Assembly (NCBI GenBank): GCA_945957395.1
Contig: CAMFKE010000007.1
Span: 144,902-208,901, forward strand
DNA from: an uncultured Opitutia bacterium
Lineage (GTDB): Bacteria > Verrucomicrobiota > Verrucomicrobiia > Opitutales > UBA953
Length of the DNA: 64,000 nt
Reading direction: 5' to 3'
In this document: positions 62,242 to 64,000 of the stretch, piece after piece
Numbering within the stretch: the stretch's first letter is position 1
How the letters are laid out: each line of letters begins with the position of its first letter
The notes under the pieces: model-generated
What the model saw: only the letters and a program-made list of their open reading frames with translations
Database searches by the model: none
Told to the model about the DNA's origin: nothing
Position numbers and translations under genes: made by a program

Positions 62242-63663
62242 ATGACCCCCGATCAAATCCGCACATGGGCCGCCGCCGGCGAATCCGAGACGATGGAGTT
62301 CAAACTCACGACCGGCGAACGGCGTGAGGCGGCGATGACGCTGTGCGCGATGCTGAACCATCGCGGCGGGCGCGTGGTGTTTGGCATCACCCCGAGGGGC
62401 GTGGTGACGGGGCAGCAGGTCGCCGATCACACGCTCGAACAGGTGGCGCAGGAGATCAAAGAGATCGATCCGCCGGTGTTCCCGAGTGTCGATCGCGTGG
62501 AAGTGTCGCCGGGCCTGAGCGTGGTGGCAGTCACCGTGACCACAGGGCAAAACCGGCCGTACAGTTACCGGGGCCATGCGTATCGCCGCGTGGGCAACAC
62601 CAGCCCGGTGATGTCGCGGGATGAATATAACCGGGTGCTGTTGGAACGCCTGCACGGGGAGCACCGATGGGAAAACGAACCGGCGCGGGACTGGACGGTG
62701 GACGACCTGGAGGCGGCGGAAATCAAACGCACCCTCGAGGAGGCCATCCGACGGGGCCGCACCGAGGATCCGGGCACCCGCGACCCGTCGGAGCTGCTGC
62801 GCGGCATGGGATTGCTGCGCGACGGGCGCCCGCTGCGCGCAGCGGCGGTGCTGTTCGGCAAACCCGAGCGACTGGAGGCGGATTTCCCGCAGTGCCTGCT
62901 GCGGGTGGCGAAGTTCCGCGGCATCGACCGCACCGAGTTCCTGGACAATCGCCAGTTTCACGGCAACGCCCTCGATCTGCTGACCAAGGCGGAAAAGTTT
63001 TTGCGGGAAAACCTGCCCGTGGCCGGCCGCGTGGCGCCGAACCTTTTTGAGCGTGTGGACGACCCGCTGTACCCGCCGGGGGCGCTGCGCGAGGCGCTGG
63101 CCAACGCTTTCTGCCACCGCGACTACTCCATCGGAGGCGGCTCGGTATCCGTGGCGATCTACGACGACCGGCTGGAAGTGTCGTCGTCCGGCACCCTGCA
63201 CTTCGGGCTGACGGAGCAGGCGCTGTTCGAACCGCACGAGTCGTTGCCGTGGAATCCCTTGATCGCGCGGGTGTTTTACCGGCGCGGCATCATCGAGTCG
63301 TGGGGGCGCGGCACCATCAAGATGGCGGAGCTGACCCGGCAGGCCGGTCTGCCCAAGCCCGAGGTGACCGATGTCGGCGGGGGCGTGACCGTGCGGTTTT
63401 CCCCGAACCGGTCATTGTCGAAAGCGTCCTCCGGAACTCCGGGACAAACTCCGGGACAAACTCCGGGACAAACTCCGGGACAAACGGCGGGAAAAATCAT
63501 GGCAGCCGTGCGCTCCAACCCGGCTCTCACGGTGGCGGAGCTGGCCAACCTGCTTGGTCTCAGCACATCCGGCATCGAGTGGCAACTGGCCAAACTGAAA
63601 GCCGCAGGTCGCATTCGTCGAATCGGCCCCAACAAAGGCGGCCGGTGGGAGGTCGTGGAGTAA
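62242..63663 (+). CDS. AlbA_2 (Schlafen-like) ATP-binding protein with winged-helix tail
   Basis: A 473-aa protein. The N-terminal AlbA_2/divergent AAA-4 domain (~10-125) has ESETMEFKLT and LNHRGGRVVFGITPRG, then YRGHAYRRVGNTSPVMS. An HATPase_c_4 region (~265-390) contains PPGALREALANAFCHRDYS and ESWGRGTIKM. The C-terminal ~60 residues form an HTH (LTVAELANLLGLSTSGIEWQ), linked by a repeated TPGQ tetrapeptide. Such proteins are widespread regulators or RNA-targeting defence factors; the precise role is unknown. It lies 131 nt after the GIY-YIG gene and 67 nt before hsdR, inside the restriction locus. Confidence 0.85.
   Translation: MTPDQIRTWAAAGESETMEFKLTTGERREAAMTLCAMLNHRGGRVVFGITPRGVVTGQQVADHTLEQVAQEIKEIDPPVFPSVDRVEVSPGLSVVAVTVTTGQNRPYSYRGHAYRRVGNTSPVMSRDEYNRVLLERLHGEHRWENEPARDWTVDDLEAAEIKRTLEEAIRRGRTEDPGTRDPSELLRGMGLLRDGRPLRAAAVLFGKPERLEADFPQCLLRVAKFRGIDRTEFLDNRQFHGNALDLLTKAEKFLRENLPVAGRVAPNLFERVDDPLYPPGALREALANAFCHRDYSIGGGSVSVAIYDDRLEVSSSGTLHFGLTEQALFEPHESLPWNPLIARVFYRRGIIESWGRGTIKMAELTRQAGLPKPEVTDVGGGVTVRFSPNRSLSKASSGTPGQTPGQTPGQTPGQTAGKIMAAVRSNPALTVAELANLLGLSTSGIEWQLAKLKAAGRIRRIGPNKGGRWEVVE
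63436..63483 (+). repeat. Tandem 12-bp repeat coding (TPGQ)4
   Basis: Four exact copies of ACTCCGGGACAA in the linker before the C-terminal HTH of the AlbA_2 protein. The unit is a multiple of three, so copy-number change would alter linker length without a frameshift. Confidence 0.9.
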
Positions 63664-63730
63664 CTCCGGTCGTTTGTATCCCTTCTCTCATCTCGAATCT
63701 CGCTTCTCCTATCTCGCACCTCCCGTCCCC
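63664..63730 (+). repeat. Low-complexity pyrimidine-rich tract before hsdR
   Basis: Degenerate TCTC words (TCTCATCTCGAATCTCGC, CTCCTATCTCGCACCTCC) fill most of the gap and lead into GTCCCCATG of hsdR, without an RBS. It resembles the tract at 53495-53657. Confidence 0.7.
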
Positions 63731-64000
63731 ATGTCCTCCCCTTTCACCGAATCCGTTGTCGAAGAAGCCGCGTTGTCGTGGTTCGCCGAACTTGGCTACG
63801 CCGTGGTCGAGGGGGCGGAAGTGTCGCCGGGCGGGGCGTCGCAGGAGCGAGCGGCGTACGCCGAGGTGGTGCTGGCCGGGCGGCTGAAGGACGCGCTGCG
63901 CCGGCTGAACCCCGCTCTGAACGAGGAGGCGCTTGAGGAGGCCTGCCGCAAGCTGATCCGCACCGAGTCGCCGTCGCTGGTGGCGAACAACCGGGCGTTC
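63731..64000 (+). CDS. hsdR: Type I restriction endonuclease subunit HsdR, N-terminal part (3' end outside window)
   Basis: The first 90 residues of a type I restriction subunit, which translocates and cuts unmethylated DNA with HsdM and HsdS. The N-terminus FTESVVEEAALSWFAELGYA, then GASQERAAYAEVVLAGRLKD and LEEACRKLI, are typical of HsdR before its PD-(D/E)XK nuclease domain, which lies beyond the window. It completes the hsdM-hsdS-hsdR system, here with five genes inserted between hsdS and hsdR. The start follows CGTCCCC with no purine-rich RBS. Confidence 0.9.
   Translation, partial: MSSPFTESVVEEAALSWFAELGYAVVEGAEVSPGGASQERAAYAEVVLAGRLKDALRRLNPALNEEALEEACRKLIRTESPSLVANNRAF

Noticed and set aside
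63436..63483. CRISPR-like array
   Set aside because: The 12-bp units are contiguous without spacers and lie inside a coding frame.

Overview
The window is a piece of a GC-rich, densely packed bacterial chromosome. Gene content fits a Gram-negative (diderm) organism: lipoproteins, TatC, a quinol-linked periplasmic nitrite reductase, hopanoid synthesis and DAP-type peptidoglycan genes. I would place it in Verrucomicrobiota, perhaps near Opitutales. That is inferred from the gene mixture (HPr kinase without a nearby PTS, system II cytochrome c maturation, NrfHA, a thiC TPP riboswitch) and from the rarity of purine-rich ribosome binding sites. No 16S gene is present to confirm it. Many start codons follow C-rich leaders such as CCCCATG instead of a Shine-Dalgarno motif.

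Layout. 1-5.9 kb: the 3' end of squalene-hopene cyclase, TatC, small envelope proteins and lipoproteins, and an M23 peptidase. 4.8-12.4 kb: a respiratory ammonification cluster, with nrfH-nrfA flanked on each side by a ResB/CcsA cytochrome c assembly pair. 12.5-31 kb: housekeeping genes, including an enoyl reductase-like protein, M3 oligopeptidase, YmdB-like phosphoesterase, L,D-transpeptidase, asd, an ABC-F protein, gcvP, a DapF-like protein lacking both catalytic cysteines, a NusG paralogue, hprK, umuDC, a MidA-like methyltransferase and pyrF. 31-46 kb: trmO, a soluble sensor kinase, thpR, hrpB, coaB, a peptide transporter, an initiator-type tRNA-Met, a PEBP lipoprotein, hemB, a TSUP permease, rpsO and a TlpA-like protein. 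46-54 kb: a TPP riboswitch with thiC, a hybrid sensor kinase, a WYL regulator, a degenerate ABC ATPase and two proteins of unknown function.

54-64 kb is an accessory defence island. It opens with a mirrored REP-type palindromic element. A type I restriction-modification operon follows, hsdM-hsdS at one end and the start of hsdR at the other. Between hsdS and hsdR lie an AT-rich CBASS-like module (a CD-NTase with a C-terminal sensor domain, then a two-TM SLATT-type effector split by a frameshift at an A7 run), a protein of unknown function, a GIY-YIG/DUF4357 protein and an AlbA_2 (Schlafen-like) ATP-binding protein. hsdM itself carries an in-frame DUF559 nuclease cassette bounded by inverted palindromic repeats, plus a solo copy of the same repeat further downstream. 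This composite locus is the most unusual part of the window.

Most long ORFs antisense to these genes are products of GC-rich codon usage and were not annotated. Intrinsic terminators are frequent and mark most transcription-unit ends. No CRISPR array, rRNA, insertion sequence with transposase, or replication origin was seen.
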